Origin: Scleromitrula shiraiana
Taxonomy: Eukaryota > Ascomycota > Leotiomycetes > Helotiales > Sclerotiniaceae
Direction of reading: 5' to 3'
Length of the DNA: 64,000 bases
Assembly (NCBI GenBank): GCA_028455995.1
Contig: JABELC010000002.1
Span: 2,790,001-2,854,000, forward strand
Position numbers and translations under genes: made by a program. The notes beneath the pieces are model-generated. The model made no database searches. It had not been told where the DNA came from and saw only the letters and a list, made by a program, of their open reading frames with translations. Below, piece after piece: positions 43,818-58,271 of the stretch (positions are counted from its first letter, which is position 1; each line of letters begins with the position of its first letter).

Positions 43818-46800
43818 ATTCGACTGGTAGCTCAGATTGACTGCCTTTATTTGGCAGCGTCGATTCCTCTCGCGGGCATAGCAGTTTTGAATCTCAGTTC
43901 AATGAATGGATGGATGGGCGGACTGATTGCAAAACTTCCGGTCGCCGGTTGCCCTGATTTCATTTAGTACCAAATATAATATATGAGATGATACTGTAAA
44001 TCCGTGTCGTAAGCTTTGCATGTCTTTGAAAATCAACATAAGTCCCTAATAGACCTACCTTCAATCAAAAGATAGACCTATTCTTACCAAAATTCCAAAA
44101 TTCCTGTTTTCTTTTTTTTCTTTTCATAGTAGATAAAACGGAAAATATTAACTTTATCCGGAATTGAAAGTTTTGAGCTGGATTCGTCTTGTTTGGATTC
44201 AAGACTTCCATTGTTCTTCTTTTTAGCTTTTAGGTGGACTGGCATAAAACAAACCGCAAATCTACAACCTCAAATTCTTTGAAGTGGGATAATCAACTTT
44301 ACTAAAGGAACTATCGGTGGAAAGGCTGGTAGGTGATGAAGGCTTGAGGTTTGAGCTGTTTTGATGGTTGTTGGCTCGAAATATAAAAGATCATAAGCTT
44401 AGCCTTTGTCTTCCCTCCTCCTCCACCTTCACCTCCTCCTCCAACAATTCTGCTACGCTTCTAGCTGCCATTATCTCTACCAGATGCGTACAGAGTATAA
44501 GCTCCAATTGAGAGAACATGCAGGTATGTACTCCCTTTTTTGATCCTCTCCCCGCAGCACTCGCCGTCTTCTAATTGCCCAACCACATCTCAAAGACTCC
44601 AAAGCCATGTTCCAAAAGATAATACAGCCTTCTACTCCTATCTTTCTTGTCTGCGCTCTAAGCTTCAAGCAGCATATACACATACTAACGTTTCTCTACT
44701 GTGCAGTCATATCATGTCGAAAGCCATTTAAGAACAGAAGGCCGGTGCCAACAACAGTGACTATACCATCAACACCTCCCGACCATATGCGCACCTCCAT
44801 TCATACAAATTACAACACAAGAAGCGAAGGACAAACTGCTGACGAAATTCAAGTTTAGATAATAGATCGACTAAAACACTCGACAAAATCCGATACTGGT
44901 GCGCCTCTATAGTATTACCCTCCTTCGTTCCTTCCTCCTTAGACAAAACCGACAATACATCGATCCCGTTAAAGCCCTTTAAGATTCAAGACCTCACTCC
45001 ACTCTCCTATCGTTCGAACCTTCCCTCCCCCTCACGATGCTGCTGCGAATACACGATCCGTCAAGTCTAAAATGATAAAGTTTGAACCACAACCGAGATT
45101 AGCTGCGAAGACTGAGTACGAAAAGGAGACGAGTATCGTAGAATCGACATAATATATCATGCTTAGCAAGAAGAAGTGGGCTTGAGACTATTTGAGACAA
45201 CACATAATAACATCGGGACATATTCTGGAGACATGAGGCAAAAGGACAGCAATTGGGAGCTCGAACGGAAATTCCATCACAAAACGACTACAGCACCTAC
45301 CTCAAATACGCCTTTACATGCTTTTGATATGGTGCACAAGAGCAGCTAGTACGAACAATATACAACTGTCTACTATGTGCATGAGGCTATGTCTAAGAGA
45401 GCACGATCGAGGAGTAAAGCGGTTACAAACAATCAAGTTTTCCATTCTACGCCAGCACAACCATCTGGAGACTCGAGCTCCATATTGACGAAGGCTTCAA
45501 GGCAAACTAAAGCTATACGCAGCTTGCAGAGAAAATACAATAGCGCAACCTCCCTTGGTGAATGGTTAACCAGTATTGAACAAGTAGATTTTAGTCGTAG
45601 ATTGTAATGCCCTCCGCGCCAAACCAGCCTCTTAAAGACTCGCGCCCCATATCGACAAAGACTTCAAGAAGAGCGCAAGCTATGGGCGGTTTATAAGCGA
45701 CGAACCGCAGCGCAGACTTTTTCTGGTGCTTGACGGGCCAATATTGCACAATTAGTCGTAGATCTAGGAAGGTCAATAGTAGGATCAGGGCACTCCATCT
45801 GCAGCGACTAAGCTTAAAACAACTGCAGATATTAAATCCTATTCATGCGGTTGCGCCAGTTTCAGCGATGCTGGAATTTTATACAAGAACTTAGCAGACT
45901 CAATATCGGCCGGACTCTAATCGTAGTGATAGGTTCTTGATACCGGTTTGGACCCGGCCTCGGTGCGGCTCTCAGCATCTTTTCCTAATATCTGCGGGTT
46001 ATAATACTGAGGGACTAATTCGAATTTCAAGTGCTACAGGTCTTTAGTTCTCCAGGGGCTTGTTCTTTAAAAATTCGCATTATCCATAAGACTCACAGCC
46101 TTTTGCGGGCATTTAACTAGACTAGAGGCAGGTCATAATATACTTGCTATGAATATACGCCTTTTAAGTTAAATACTCATAGAACCTTGTAGTATTAACT
46201 ATCAACATGGTAACTACTTGACTAATATATCTGCTCTGCTAATTCTGTCAACGATAAATCCTAGATCTGTAATAGAATATTCTAACTTTCTATGTCGTGT
46301 TTGGCTAGAATACAATAGATCTTGAAGTCGGACTTTTACTGAGTAGGCTTATCAATTGAGTAATCTCGGTCTTGCAACAGATTATACTACATGCATTTGA
46401 AGTCTATAGATAGCAGTTCTGAGTCCAACTTCAAGAACTAAAAGGCCATCAAGGTTCAAACTTGCTTGAAATCGAGGATTGCCCGTATGATCGAGAGTAA
46501 TCTAAAACTATCTCCAAGACTCCAAAATAAGACCACTTCGGAAACCACTTCGGAACAAGAACGGATAGTATTCATAGTCACATCACAGGTCCTCGAATTT
46601 CAAGTTTGAAGGCCGAAGGAGCGAGAATTAGATTAGAAGAATAGAATATTCCTCGATCTAATTGGCTCGTAGGGTTATTTCCTCCTTCTTATTGAATTTA
46701 GATCTACTAGTATCTAGTATCAACCCATTATATGTCGCCATAGAAGACGCAAAGTTCCGAGATTGCTTGGTGCCTAGCGTGATTTTCCCTTCTTCCCCTC

Positions 46801-47873
46801 GTCTGCGTCTGCGCGCCATCCAACTTGAAGTTCGCTTGTTTTTTTTTACTCATACACTTTCCATAACCCACCCCAAAACAAACTATTTCTTCTTTCTAAC
46901 AACAACTCTTAACAACAACGATTAATAACGAACTCTCTTAAACGTCAAGAACCTCTACTCGCTCAACTCAAAGAAATCAAATTCCTCTCTAGATCTGTTA
47001 CCATTTTGCGATAATTCAAAGCTCTCCAGGTACGTTATCTAATTCTCCTGTGTCTTCCAGATATTCTTCAAGTCAATTCCTACCATTTTTCTCTCCTCCC
47101 CTCAGATTTCTTTCAAGATACCCTCAAGCAATCAAGCATTCAACCCCTCTACAGCCTTCCTTTCATCAAACAGCCTAAGTGTATGCACTCATTTGGATTG
47201 TCCATTGCGAGTCTTACCAATACTGTCAAGAACTTATTTTTTATGACGCTGTTACTGCCGCGAGGAGAGTTACATCACTCTACTTGCGTTGGCAGCAGCG
47301 ACATACCCCTCTCAAGCCTTATATGGCATAACTGCAATTTGAGGGGAGTTTCTCTGAACTACTGCGTTGAGGGAATAGAGGTTAATTCAATCCACTTCTT
47401 TTCTCAACGCTTTATCAATTAGAGGTTCCTCGATCTTCCTACTCTTCTGTTTCATTAGCCACTGCTATACCCTTTTTCAAAGCGCTCGTTTGCCCCAACA
47501 GCGGATTTAGTCTATACTCTTATTTTATAGTACTATAGACTGTTGTTTGGAAATTAACATGACGAACTTGCTGCAACTGCGGTACTTATCTTCCCTCCAC
47601 TACTACATCCTTCCTTATTCGTTGAATTCGCACCTCCGCCTATATTCATTCACTTCCCCAAACACACACACATATATATATATATTCTAAAACGCCATTG
47701 CAATACCCTGCTCAAGAATTCCTCATATTGCGTGCTTTACATCTCGCTCTACAAGTTCATATTAAGAAATCTTGCAAACACAAACTAATTCCAATTCTTT
47801 ATCTTGCAGAAATTCTCCACCCCCCAAATAGCTCACATACTCTTCTAAGGAATCCAGTTGCTCAACGTCTAAC
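43818..47873. other. 4-kb gene-poor interval with degenerate repeats
   Basis: No accepted gene. A CT-rich leader followed by ATGCAG|GTATGT at 44518 and an acceptor before ~44707 looks like the 5' end of a spliced transcript, but the joined frame has only 17 codons. A diverged tandem duplication lies at 45445-45770. 45800-46650 is AT-rich and stop-rich, possibly a decayed element. From ~46800 the sequence is CT-rich leader of the gene at 47874, with a probable 5'-UTR intron 47030-47105 (GTACGT...CAG). Confidence 0.45.
45445..45770. repeat. Diverged ~165-bp tandem duplication
   Basis: Segments ~45445-45604 and ~45612-45770 align end to end with shared blocks CATATYGACRAAG, CTTCAAG, AGCTAT, TATTG and TTAGTCGTAGAT. 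They differ at roughly 40% of positions, with indels. Both translate to related peptides in one frame (P-x-Q-P...T-K-x-S-R...S-R-R), but the second has a stop. Confidence 0.5.
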
Positions 47874-50135
47874 ATGGGGTCTCTCAACAAGAATTCCAAG
47901 ATGGCCGAATCTAATAACGACGATCACGAAGATGCCATCGAGGACATGGTTGAGGAGTCAGTTGTTTTGACCCCGAAAATTCGACGCAACCCTGGTCGGA
48001 ATAGTCCCTTGAGCAATTCTTTTAATTTGGACGCGCTCGATTCAGTTTCTACATCACTCGCGACCGTCAACACCGTCCTAAATATTCTCGCGATCGAGGA
48101 TGCGATCAATGATCCAGCTACACCCAAGTCGGCTAGAGGCAGAAAGGCCAAAATTCTTCGAAAAGGACAGAGAAATTATTATTCTTCTCGAAAGCTCAAG
48201 TCTGATGAGACAATCGAAGAAGATGTTAATGTTCCCGATGATTCTGAAACTCCTGGTTAGTCACCACGATCCCATCTCGCGCGTTTCGTTTTAGGTTGTG
48301 CTTTCCTCTTAGACGAATGGAACACTCCTAATTTTTGTGGCTTTACTAATTCCTCGAAGTTCAAAAGCATAGTCGATCACGTAAGAGAGATAGAAGCCAG
48401 ATTTCAACTTATGCTGCAGATGAACTGGATTGGGAGGATATACCTAGCGAAAATGATGCCGACGAAGGTTTAGGTGTCAGGTCCTCAGATGAAACTTGGG
48501 GCACAAAGAGAAAGGTCGTTACACCGTCAAATCGACGCGTCCATCCCAACGGTAGAGTCCGAGGACGTCAGCTTATCCCATGGCATCGTAAGTGATGATT
48601 CTCTCCTGTCTATTGTATCTCTCCCTAATTGATTTATTGTTATGAAAGTGATACGCATGATGGAGCAACTTCTCTTGCACCTTCAATTCGAGTGCTTTAG
48701 AGCAGGTATCATTATCCCTTGGCATAAGATAGCCCACCGCCTTAAACCTGGAAGTTCAGGGGAGGCGGTTCTCCAATACATAGCCAAAATTAGAACTCAG
48801 CTTCTTCATGAAGGTCACATGGTACCGCCACCACTTGGGAAGAAATTCACCGCTGCCGACTCCATTATACGTGGGTACTGCCGAGATCTTAATTCGGACG
48901 ATATCAATGCGATCCGTGCCGTGTTCTGGTCAGAGAAGTTCGAACATCGCAAAGAGAGCTTAACCATTCCTGGGTTGCACCGAGGCTCCGGTTCTTATAG
49001 AAAGTTTGCGAAGACCTCTGGCGAAACTACTACAAAGGTAACCGAAAAAAGTCAAACTGCAAACAAAACACGCAGTCCTTCCAAAAAGTTGAAAGTTTCT
49101 GCGAAGAAAGAGCTTCCTATATTCTCCGACTCTGCAGATTTGACTTCGGATGACGAATATAACCCCGGTAGTCTTAAAGGAACTCAATCTCTCAGGGAAA
49201 CTAAGAGAATGAATTATCAAGTCGATGTCGATCTTACAGAGAGCGAACTCGAGACTCCAAGCAGAAAGAAAGCCGTCGGGGCAAACTTGATGACGCCGCC
49301 GATCTCTGTCCCTGTCAAGTTGTCCCTCTCACCAGAGGTATTGGTTCGATTCCCAGCAGGTACCTCTAAACGTCAACCACGTGCCCACGTTTTTCAGCCA
49401 AGCCGCGAGCACCATGATGATGATAATTCTGGTCCGAAACAACGCAATGCAGTTATGGGTGTCTTTCATCCTCAAGTAGCCAACAGCCACGTTGAGAATT
49501 GTATGGATCCTAGGCTCAATGGACTTTCTATGAATCAAGAAGTCGGTGAAACAGTGTTCTTAGAACAAGCCTACGGCCTTAACGACCAGGTTTATCTTGC
49601 TCACCCATATCATCAAGCTTCGTCAACTCTTATGCAGCATGACGCTTCACCTGCTGGCACTGCTAGATATGGAGGGATGCATGACTATCACGCCAATCTT
49701 GGTGCCGATGGCATGACACCCCACTATTCTAACGATTGCTTATCCCACTATCCTAACGATAATTTATTCAACTCCGGTGCAGATTTTAACATCTCCATTC
49801 CTATGCAACAGAGCTTTGGCTCGGGTTCTTTCGGCAATAACTCTAGCAACGGTCATCATCCTCAAGACATGGCACACGCTAGCACTGATTCTGTCTTGTC
49901 CTTAGATAGTCTTACTACTAGTTCTTTCGGCAATTCTTCCGCTCACAGCTATCAAACTCAAGAAGCTGCGAACAGCAATTTTGGTCTGGAATCCAATTCT
50001 CTCAACGGCCATTCTCAAGACTGGGGAAATTCCAGTGTTCCTCAAAGCTCATCTCTTCCATCAGCTGGCCTTGTTTGTTGGGAAGATGAGTACACTAATA
50101 TTGGTCTTGGAGATCACGACCCATCTTCACAATAG
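47874..50135 (+). CDS. Nuclear protein with Myb/SANT-like helix-turn-helix unit, gene E
   Basis: Exons 47874-48255, 48360-48587 and 48649-50135 (GTTAGT/GTAAGT donors, AAG acceptors), 698 aa. Residues ~205-270 form a conserved fungal block: QLLLHLQFECFRAGI, IPWHKIAHRLKPGSSGEAVL and QYIAKIRTQLLHEG, then VPPPLGKK. Its layout (helix, W-x-K-I-A, short loop, S-x-x-A-V helix) parallels VDF-x-x-VA-x-E of the array genes, so I read it as a larger relative. Flanks are basic and acidic (GRVRGRQLIPW; SDSADLTSDDEYNPG). The C-terminal half is Ser/Asn/His/Gln-rich and disordered, activation-domain-like. It probably binds DNA; targets unknown. Confidence 0.7.
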
Positions 50136-50263
50136 GTCGATATCTAATTGCTCGGTTGCAAGCATTCAATCAAATTTGCTCGCACCTAATCTGTCGATCT
50201 TTACGACCAGATACTACACCCACATACACTCTGATCCGTACTCATTTTGAATCATCCTTCTTC

Positions 50264-50361
50264 TGATACTTTCTTTTCTTTTGATAGTCTTTTCTCTTTT
50301 GATAGTCTTTTCTCTTTTGATAGTCTTTTCTCTTTTGATATTCTCTTCTCTTTTGATATTT
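50264..50361. repeat. 18-bp tandem repeat in 3' flank of gene E
   Basis: About five units of TTGATAGTCTTTTCTCTT. The outer copies are degenerate. Located ~130 bp past the stop, so probably in the 3' UTR. Confidence 0.8.
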
Positions 50362-51404
50362 TCTTTCCTTTAATTCTTATTTGTATTAGAAGATCATTTT
50401 GAACCCTTGGATTCACAATTTTCTATGACACCCTTGCCTGTTTTTCTCGCTTCTCATGGCGTTTGGATGCTGCATAGTCGTCATTAAGATTTGGATCAAG
50501 GACGTGAACTTTATGAATACAACCACTCGGGGTGTTGTGCTAGACATATCGATTAGCATATTTTATGAAGCTTTTAGGGCTTGGCGTAGGAAGATTTGGA
50601 TGAACTTATTGGCACACATTATGCACAGACCCGGGGAGATCTACATACTAAAAGCTGCTCTATTTTGATGTTTTCTTTTTTCTTTTTCTCGCGAGTCTTT
50701 TGCTGCTCCACGTATTGCCGAGGGGTATTTTTGCTTCATCTCCCTACTTCTTTCCACAATCTTTCTACTGTCTTTCAGACGGCAGGAATTTCTGAAGTAG
50801 TTAGATTTCGGGAATTGCTGGGGGGTGAATGCTTTTTGTATCTCATCGTGGTCTTCGGTTGCTAATCTATGGTCAGAAGAGATGATGAGATCTTAGTTAG
50901 ATCGTAGATAGTTGCTGCAATGACAGTGTTTTATTATAAACGGTTCCATGATGTGATTGAAGAATGTGTTTGCGCAAAACTCTAGAAATAGTATGCACCT
51001 GATGCCAATTAGTTCCAAAATATAAGAAGTAAGTGTTTAGCCCTTAGACCTATAGACTTGGTGCTGGCTCTGCTAACGGCGTCTCGAACAACTATATTAG
51101 GCTCCTCATTCGAATCCAATCTCATATAACCGTCATCCATGGCCGTAACTTTTGCAGTGGATTTATTTTTTTCTGGAGTATTCTTTTTGACTCCGGCGGC
51201 GCTTAGCTTAGTTCCGCCACTCTTGATTGATCTTATTTTCATATCTTTTATAGATTATCTTGAATGTGAACTGATGTAAAGCTTCATCAAGTTTAAATGA
51301 TGCTGTGCTTGCGATCTTCAAGTGATGGTGGCCCCTTCCTAATCCTCAGTAGTGAAGAGCTAATGTCTTGGCAGCAAGCCATGCGAGAACATGAAGTTCG
51401 AACC

Positions 51405-51619
51405 GCCGAGCTAATCAAATTTCTAATGTCTGTTTAGAATATAGATACTCAGATGCCTTTTGGATAATTTATATTTAAATGTCCATTTTCATCTAGAACA
51501 TTTAGATGCTCATTTTCTTAATCCATTTTGATTGTGTATATCAAACACAAACATTCATCGTCAAGCTTGATATATATTGTATATTAGTTGAATGGACCTT
51601 CAGAGCTTAACAGCTCGCC
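51405..51619. mobile_element. MITE-like element, family B copy 2
   Basis: The left end GCCGAGCTAATCAAATTTCT then AATGTCTGTTTAG and the inverted right end GCGAGCTGTTAAGCTCTGAA then GGTCCATTCAA match over ~32 bp with mismatches. AT-rich interior, no ORF. It shares its terminal pattern with copies at 40443, 62622 and 63512. Confidence 0.55.
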
Positions 51620-51701
51620 ACGAGTATTGTGATCACCAGATGCAAGCATAGTTGACTTGCTTTTGGTGTGTGATCTTTGTTTGGTATGATAATCGTTCAT
51701 C

Positions 51702-51795
51702 GATCTGGTCTGCCCCGTTCATAAATCCAGCTGATTCATCAATGGGGCGCGCCGTTAATCAATCGGAGATATTTTCGAACGGTGCAGACTAGATC
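51702..51795. mobile_element. Short MITE-like element, family A copy 2
   Basis: 94 bp bounded by 20-bp inverted repeats with 17 matches (GATCTGGTCTGCCCCGTTCA versus GATCTAGTCTGCACCGTTCG). The termini match the 2169-2582 element (GATCTRGTCYGCCCC). The interior contains the palindrome GGCGCGCC. It lies only ~80 bp from a family B element. Confidence 0.6.
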
Positions 51796-53450
51796 CACGA
51801 GAAGTCTCGATGGATTAAGTCACCATCTGTGGTGGTTAGGCGTAAGTGCTACTGCATCTACTGTCTCTTCTGCGTCTGGCTCCCACTATGGCTTGCAACC
51901 CTCAAGACGCGGATTGCAAAGTCATCGTCTGTATCTGGCGGCGATACAGCGATTGTATTAATTGCTCTCTTGTTACCGGACAAGAGACTGATGCGAACAT
52001 AGCATGAAATGTTTTCAGCCTTTCGTGTTGTTTGTTTCATCTTGTTTTGCGTCCTAGCAAAGTCTGTGAATAGTCTTTCCAATGTTATTGAGGAAGGTAG
52101 ATATCATACAGTGTTGTAACATTGCAGCATTGTAGCAACCTATGCTAGATATATACTCTAGCTTCGCACAAGAATCAATTGACTTCTGTGTGATGGTAGA
52201 CCTCTCGCTTCTATTTCTGCGCGGTCGCATCTCCCATGTCGTATCACCTCGCCTGATATCAGGGGTGCCTCATGTTCGCTCAGTGTGTATACATATATAT
52301 TCGTGACGAAAGAAGGCTGGGAAAGCTCGAGAAGTTGAACTCGACGTCGATCTTGTAGTATTGTTCAGCATCAGAGAGAGCCTATGATCCTGAATCAGGG
52401 GTGTGGTGTGAACTTACAAAATTCGAATCTCTGTTATCCAAGTCCGTTTGTTTTCATACAAGAAGCACGAGGTCTTGAAGACCAACCTTGTTTCTTATTG
52501 ATACTTTATTCTTTAGAGCCAGAAGAAAGAAAATTGAAAAAGACAAAGAAGGAAAAGCAAAGGCGAAAGAAAAGGAGAAAGAAAAGAGGGAGAGGAAAGG
52601 CTTTATACGGCTATCTTGGTGAATTACCATAAATTAACACGGTTAATCTGACCGGATGAAATTGGTGGTCCAAGTGTCTTGATTGTCAATACTTTTTACT
52701 ATTTTGTTATTATTCTGCTTTCTACTAATGGCGAGCTTGAACTTCAGAGTTATTCACTTCTATAATATCATAGTTTTGGAATCTGACTGATGGAAATTTG
52801 TGTACAATGTTAGGAAATGTCTTGTATAGGAAGCGATATCTAAGTACAGAAGCAAGGGTAAACTAGACAAGAGACTTGAGTTATTAAATACAAACAGTTC
52901 CTGATGTAGTTTGATATATATCCTCTTTCCAAAGAAACTGCACCTGGTTGCTTCCTCGAGGGGGGTTATTTGAGAATCTTGATCTAGAAAGTGACCTGAA
53001 AAGCTGAAGCTGGGCTCATCAGTGTAACTCGTCTGATCAACTTCCGGTTTCGGTATCTCCCTTGCAGCAAATGAGCAGCCATTGAAAATTGAATTTCCCT
53101 GATTTGAAGCAATAACATCCTTGCACAGCGGAAGGCAGAAGTAGAAGCCTCAGTTTCAGGGGTATCACAGTATACACATGGACATCTGTTGCTGATTACT
53201 ATTCTAAGAATACTTCTGAACTTTGAGCGCGAGAGTGTCAATGATACTCACAGGCAGATCGCTCAGTTTAAGACGATGAATAGTTGGAAATCTACCAACG
53301 AAGAAGTAAAACAACTCCGCAGATAGAAACACACCAGGGAGTATCTGCCGTTAAATTCATTCCTTAATTAGAGAGGCTAGTCATACGACGTAAATTAAAC
53401 ATCTCGTCCGATTTTGATTATGTCCCCTGACCTAGATATTATTCGACCCT

Positions 53451-53542
53451 GATGGCAAGATTAAAGAGTTGCATCTTCCAAGGTATGCTCTCATTTGATG
53501 GTAAGATTAAAGAGTTATATCTACCAAGGTGTTCTCTCGCAT
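53451..53542. repeat. 46-bp tandem duplication
   Basis: Two adjacent 46-bp units beginning GATGGYAAGATTAAAGAGTT, ~85% identical. Recent, non-coding. Confidence 0.85.
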
Positions 53543-55320
53543 TCCCAAAGTGGGGTCGAAAATAAAAGGCTGGTGAAAATGCGGACGTGTTGTGAGTTCA
53601 GTCATTCATTTGATGTCGATTATGCTTAGAGGTTCGCCATCAGCGATTGTCGAAACAAGTAATCATATCTTGAGGATGTTCCGAAAGAATATAGAGTCAA
53701 TAGACGTATCCATTATTAAACTAGTTCTACATAATGATATCGTTGTGACCAAAGAATTCGATAAAACTTTAGGGAACTTGACTGAAACTAAAAGAGGACT
53801 CATCAAGTAGACTAGCGGGCTTAAAAATACCCAAGCTTGTCTGCCCCCAGGACGGCCTCATTATCTTAGGAAGTACGAATGCAAGTTTAGGAGTTGGTAG
53901 TATATTTTACGTCACGTCGCATCACGTCGCAGATCATCACAGAGACAGGAACAGAAACAGATAGTGAAGATGCGGCAGTGTGAGAGAACATACCATGGTA
54001 AAGTAAGTATCTCAATACATAAGTGCTAACAACATGTGCCATATGAGGTGTTACCAGATAGCCTCAATTTGGATATTCCGGTGGATGAAATAACCAACAT
54101 TCAAGTTTGTTATTGGAAATCTGCTTCTCTATGGGTTATTCACGTGCTTCTATAGGTACCTAGGTACCGTTAACTTGATTGATCTCGCCTGGATGACTGC
54201 GACAAAAATACAGATGATACTGAACATCATGGCAAATCAAAATTTTATCACATACCTAGGTGGGGGAAGTGAATCAAGAAGTGATGTAGGACCATGAAAT
54301 GATGAATTGGGATGAATTACAGAGGGTTTTAGATTTAAGCTTTAAAGAGTGTGATTACAATTGTTTCTAGGTTTGGCTTCTGAGGGTTACTTATACGCAA
54401 AGGAGCATGCCACTTGTCTTCGGCCAGACTAGGTTTAAGTAGCATAGAGGAATAGACTCATCATGAAGACCCGACTAACTGCTTCAAAACCAACCAGAAA
54501 TGCTCCAAGAAACCCAATCAAGGATTTGTTAAAGGTTGTATATCATGCATTCTTATGTTGGGAAGTACCTAATTCCATCCATGCAGTAAAGACGAACAAT
54601 ACAAAACTAACAGCATGAGCACCCCAATCCTACAGCTAGCACGTTATGGTAAAGAATGGGAGGACGAAAACAGGATACACGTAGAAGTGAGAATATTTAC
54701 CTAGATAGATGGAATAATTTAAGATGCAATGAGCGAGGTTTAGGTGATCATTGAGTCTTACTTTGAAATATCATTAGTCTGGTCTGAATCCCGCAAGAAT
54801 CAGGTGTATGATAGAAGACTTTGGCAAGTTAAATAACTCTTTGCTTTAGATCTCTTTATCCGTCACTCCCTACCATACTAAATTGCACTCAAAATATAAC
54901 AATAGTCTTTCCTCATCATTTTTGGAATCACCAGCGGGATATGAACAATGAGAGGACGTCAGAAAACCATACTTTATGAAGCCACATGTGGCTTGACTGG
55001 GCGTTGGGATGGTATGGGTGGCTCTTGTGGCTCGGGTGACTCGGTCAAAAATGGAGGGGGCAGAACGAAACAAATTCCTTGGTTGATAGTTCGGGAATCT
55101 CCGTTTTCGCTAATTGAATTTCTCGCAGATTCTATGGATGAATGGTTTCCCCGGATAGGATTGGTGCATATGCCCCCCAAAAAATATTTGAATGTCCTCA
55201 ATCCCAATTTCTATTTACTTAGAAATCAAAAATTCTCAACTTTTTCAATCTTCTTGAGAAATTCCAATCTTTTTTTCTTTCTTTCTTGGACAGCGTATTA
55301 TTTCATTAAATCAATTCAAA

Positions 55321-57243
<1,923 letters not shown>

Positions 57244-58271
57244 AATGGTGGCAAAAATAGAAGAGAAATACCCGTCTGAGCCTCATAGGCTTGAAGCTTA
57301 TACTTCACGGCTATCTGGTACCGGACATAATGTTGTATAACAACCCCGCTCAATCCATTTCGTTCTTTGTCTTTATGCATGGCATTATGGAGCGATTTGA
57401 TGTGTTTTTAGAAGGTTATGATCATGTATGTATATTAATGAATTCAAAAGCAAGAAATTAAAAAGTTCCCAAATTAGAATACCAAGTTGGAGTCATGGTG
57501 ATCATCCTTTAAGACTGTCATGTTTTATAGCTCAGCTGCTATGTGTCTGCCTTGAAACTTGATCAATTTATTACATGGGATTGAAAGTACTGCAGCGTGT
57601 TATATATATTTGTCATTGCTATTAGATTGAATTATCATTGTGGTAGCGTTCAAGATTCACATCAAATCGACTTGCTTACGACGACATTTGGTGATACGGG
57701 TGAGTATAAATATGTATTCATACTTCTGCCTTGAGCTTTCTTACCAAGTCCATCCAGATATAATAACCATAATCGTCGTAGAATTATGAATAACTTCAAT
57801 ACCTGTACTTCTTACACCGTTTCCAAGACAACTACCTAGGTAAATATCACAGCCCCATTCACCACCCCATTCAAAGTAAGAAAAAACGTTTTTCGCCCAG
57901 TCACTGCCCGAACAGAAGTGACAGGCCTTTTAGCGTTAAACTCATGTGATCACACCACCCCACCAAATCTTGTGCTGCCACCTTCATTCGCAAAATCCAA
58001 ACGCTGAAAGATAAACATTTACCCAAACTTTTCTTCCTTCCCTTCTTTATCCTTCTAATAAAGATCACAATAGATTGTGAAACTTTGGACATCGAATCTT
58101 TCGAAAATTTTAATGTATGTTTATTATATCAAGCTACATATATACCCCGACGTCATTTCATTCTGTTTATCTGTCCGGAAATACTGTGTTGAAGTTGTCA
58201 AAGTTGCTGACCTTTTGTTTGTTCTTACAGATTCTACCCTTTTAAGTCGTCGCATAAGTCCCCTCGACATC
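57244..58271. other. Intergenic: HSP60 3' flank and cofilin leader
   Basis: 1.0 kb. A probable cofilin 5'-UTR intron runs 58115-58230 (GTATGT...TTACAG), leaving ~40 bases of leader before the ATG. No other gene. Confidence 0.5.

Larger units (their letters stand above)
50136..55320. other. 5.2-kb gene-poor interval
   Basis: No gene accepted. Holds an 18-bp tandem repeat in the 3' flank of gene E, two MITE-like elements (51405-51619, 51702-51795), a Lys/Arg-rich low-complexity stretch (52500-52600) and a 46-bp tandem duplication (53451-53542). Short frames (51009-51242, 52984-53241, 53592-53810) lack motifs and splice partners. Confidence 0.5.

Noticed and set aside
45800..46650. Possible RIP-mutated retrotransposon
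   Set aside because: Stop-rich and AT-rich, but no LTR, reverse transcriptase or integrase motif could be traced in any frame.
55240..55320. Heat-shock element upstream of HSP60
   Set aside because: TTCTTGAGAAATTCC has TTC and GAG/TTC modules but the spacing is off by one, so it is not a convincing HSE.
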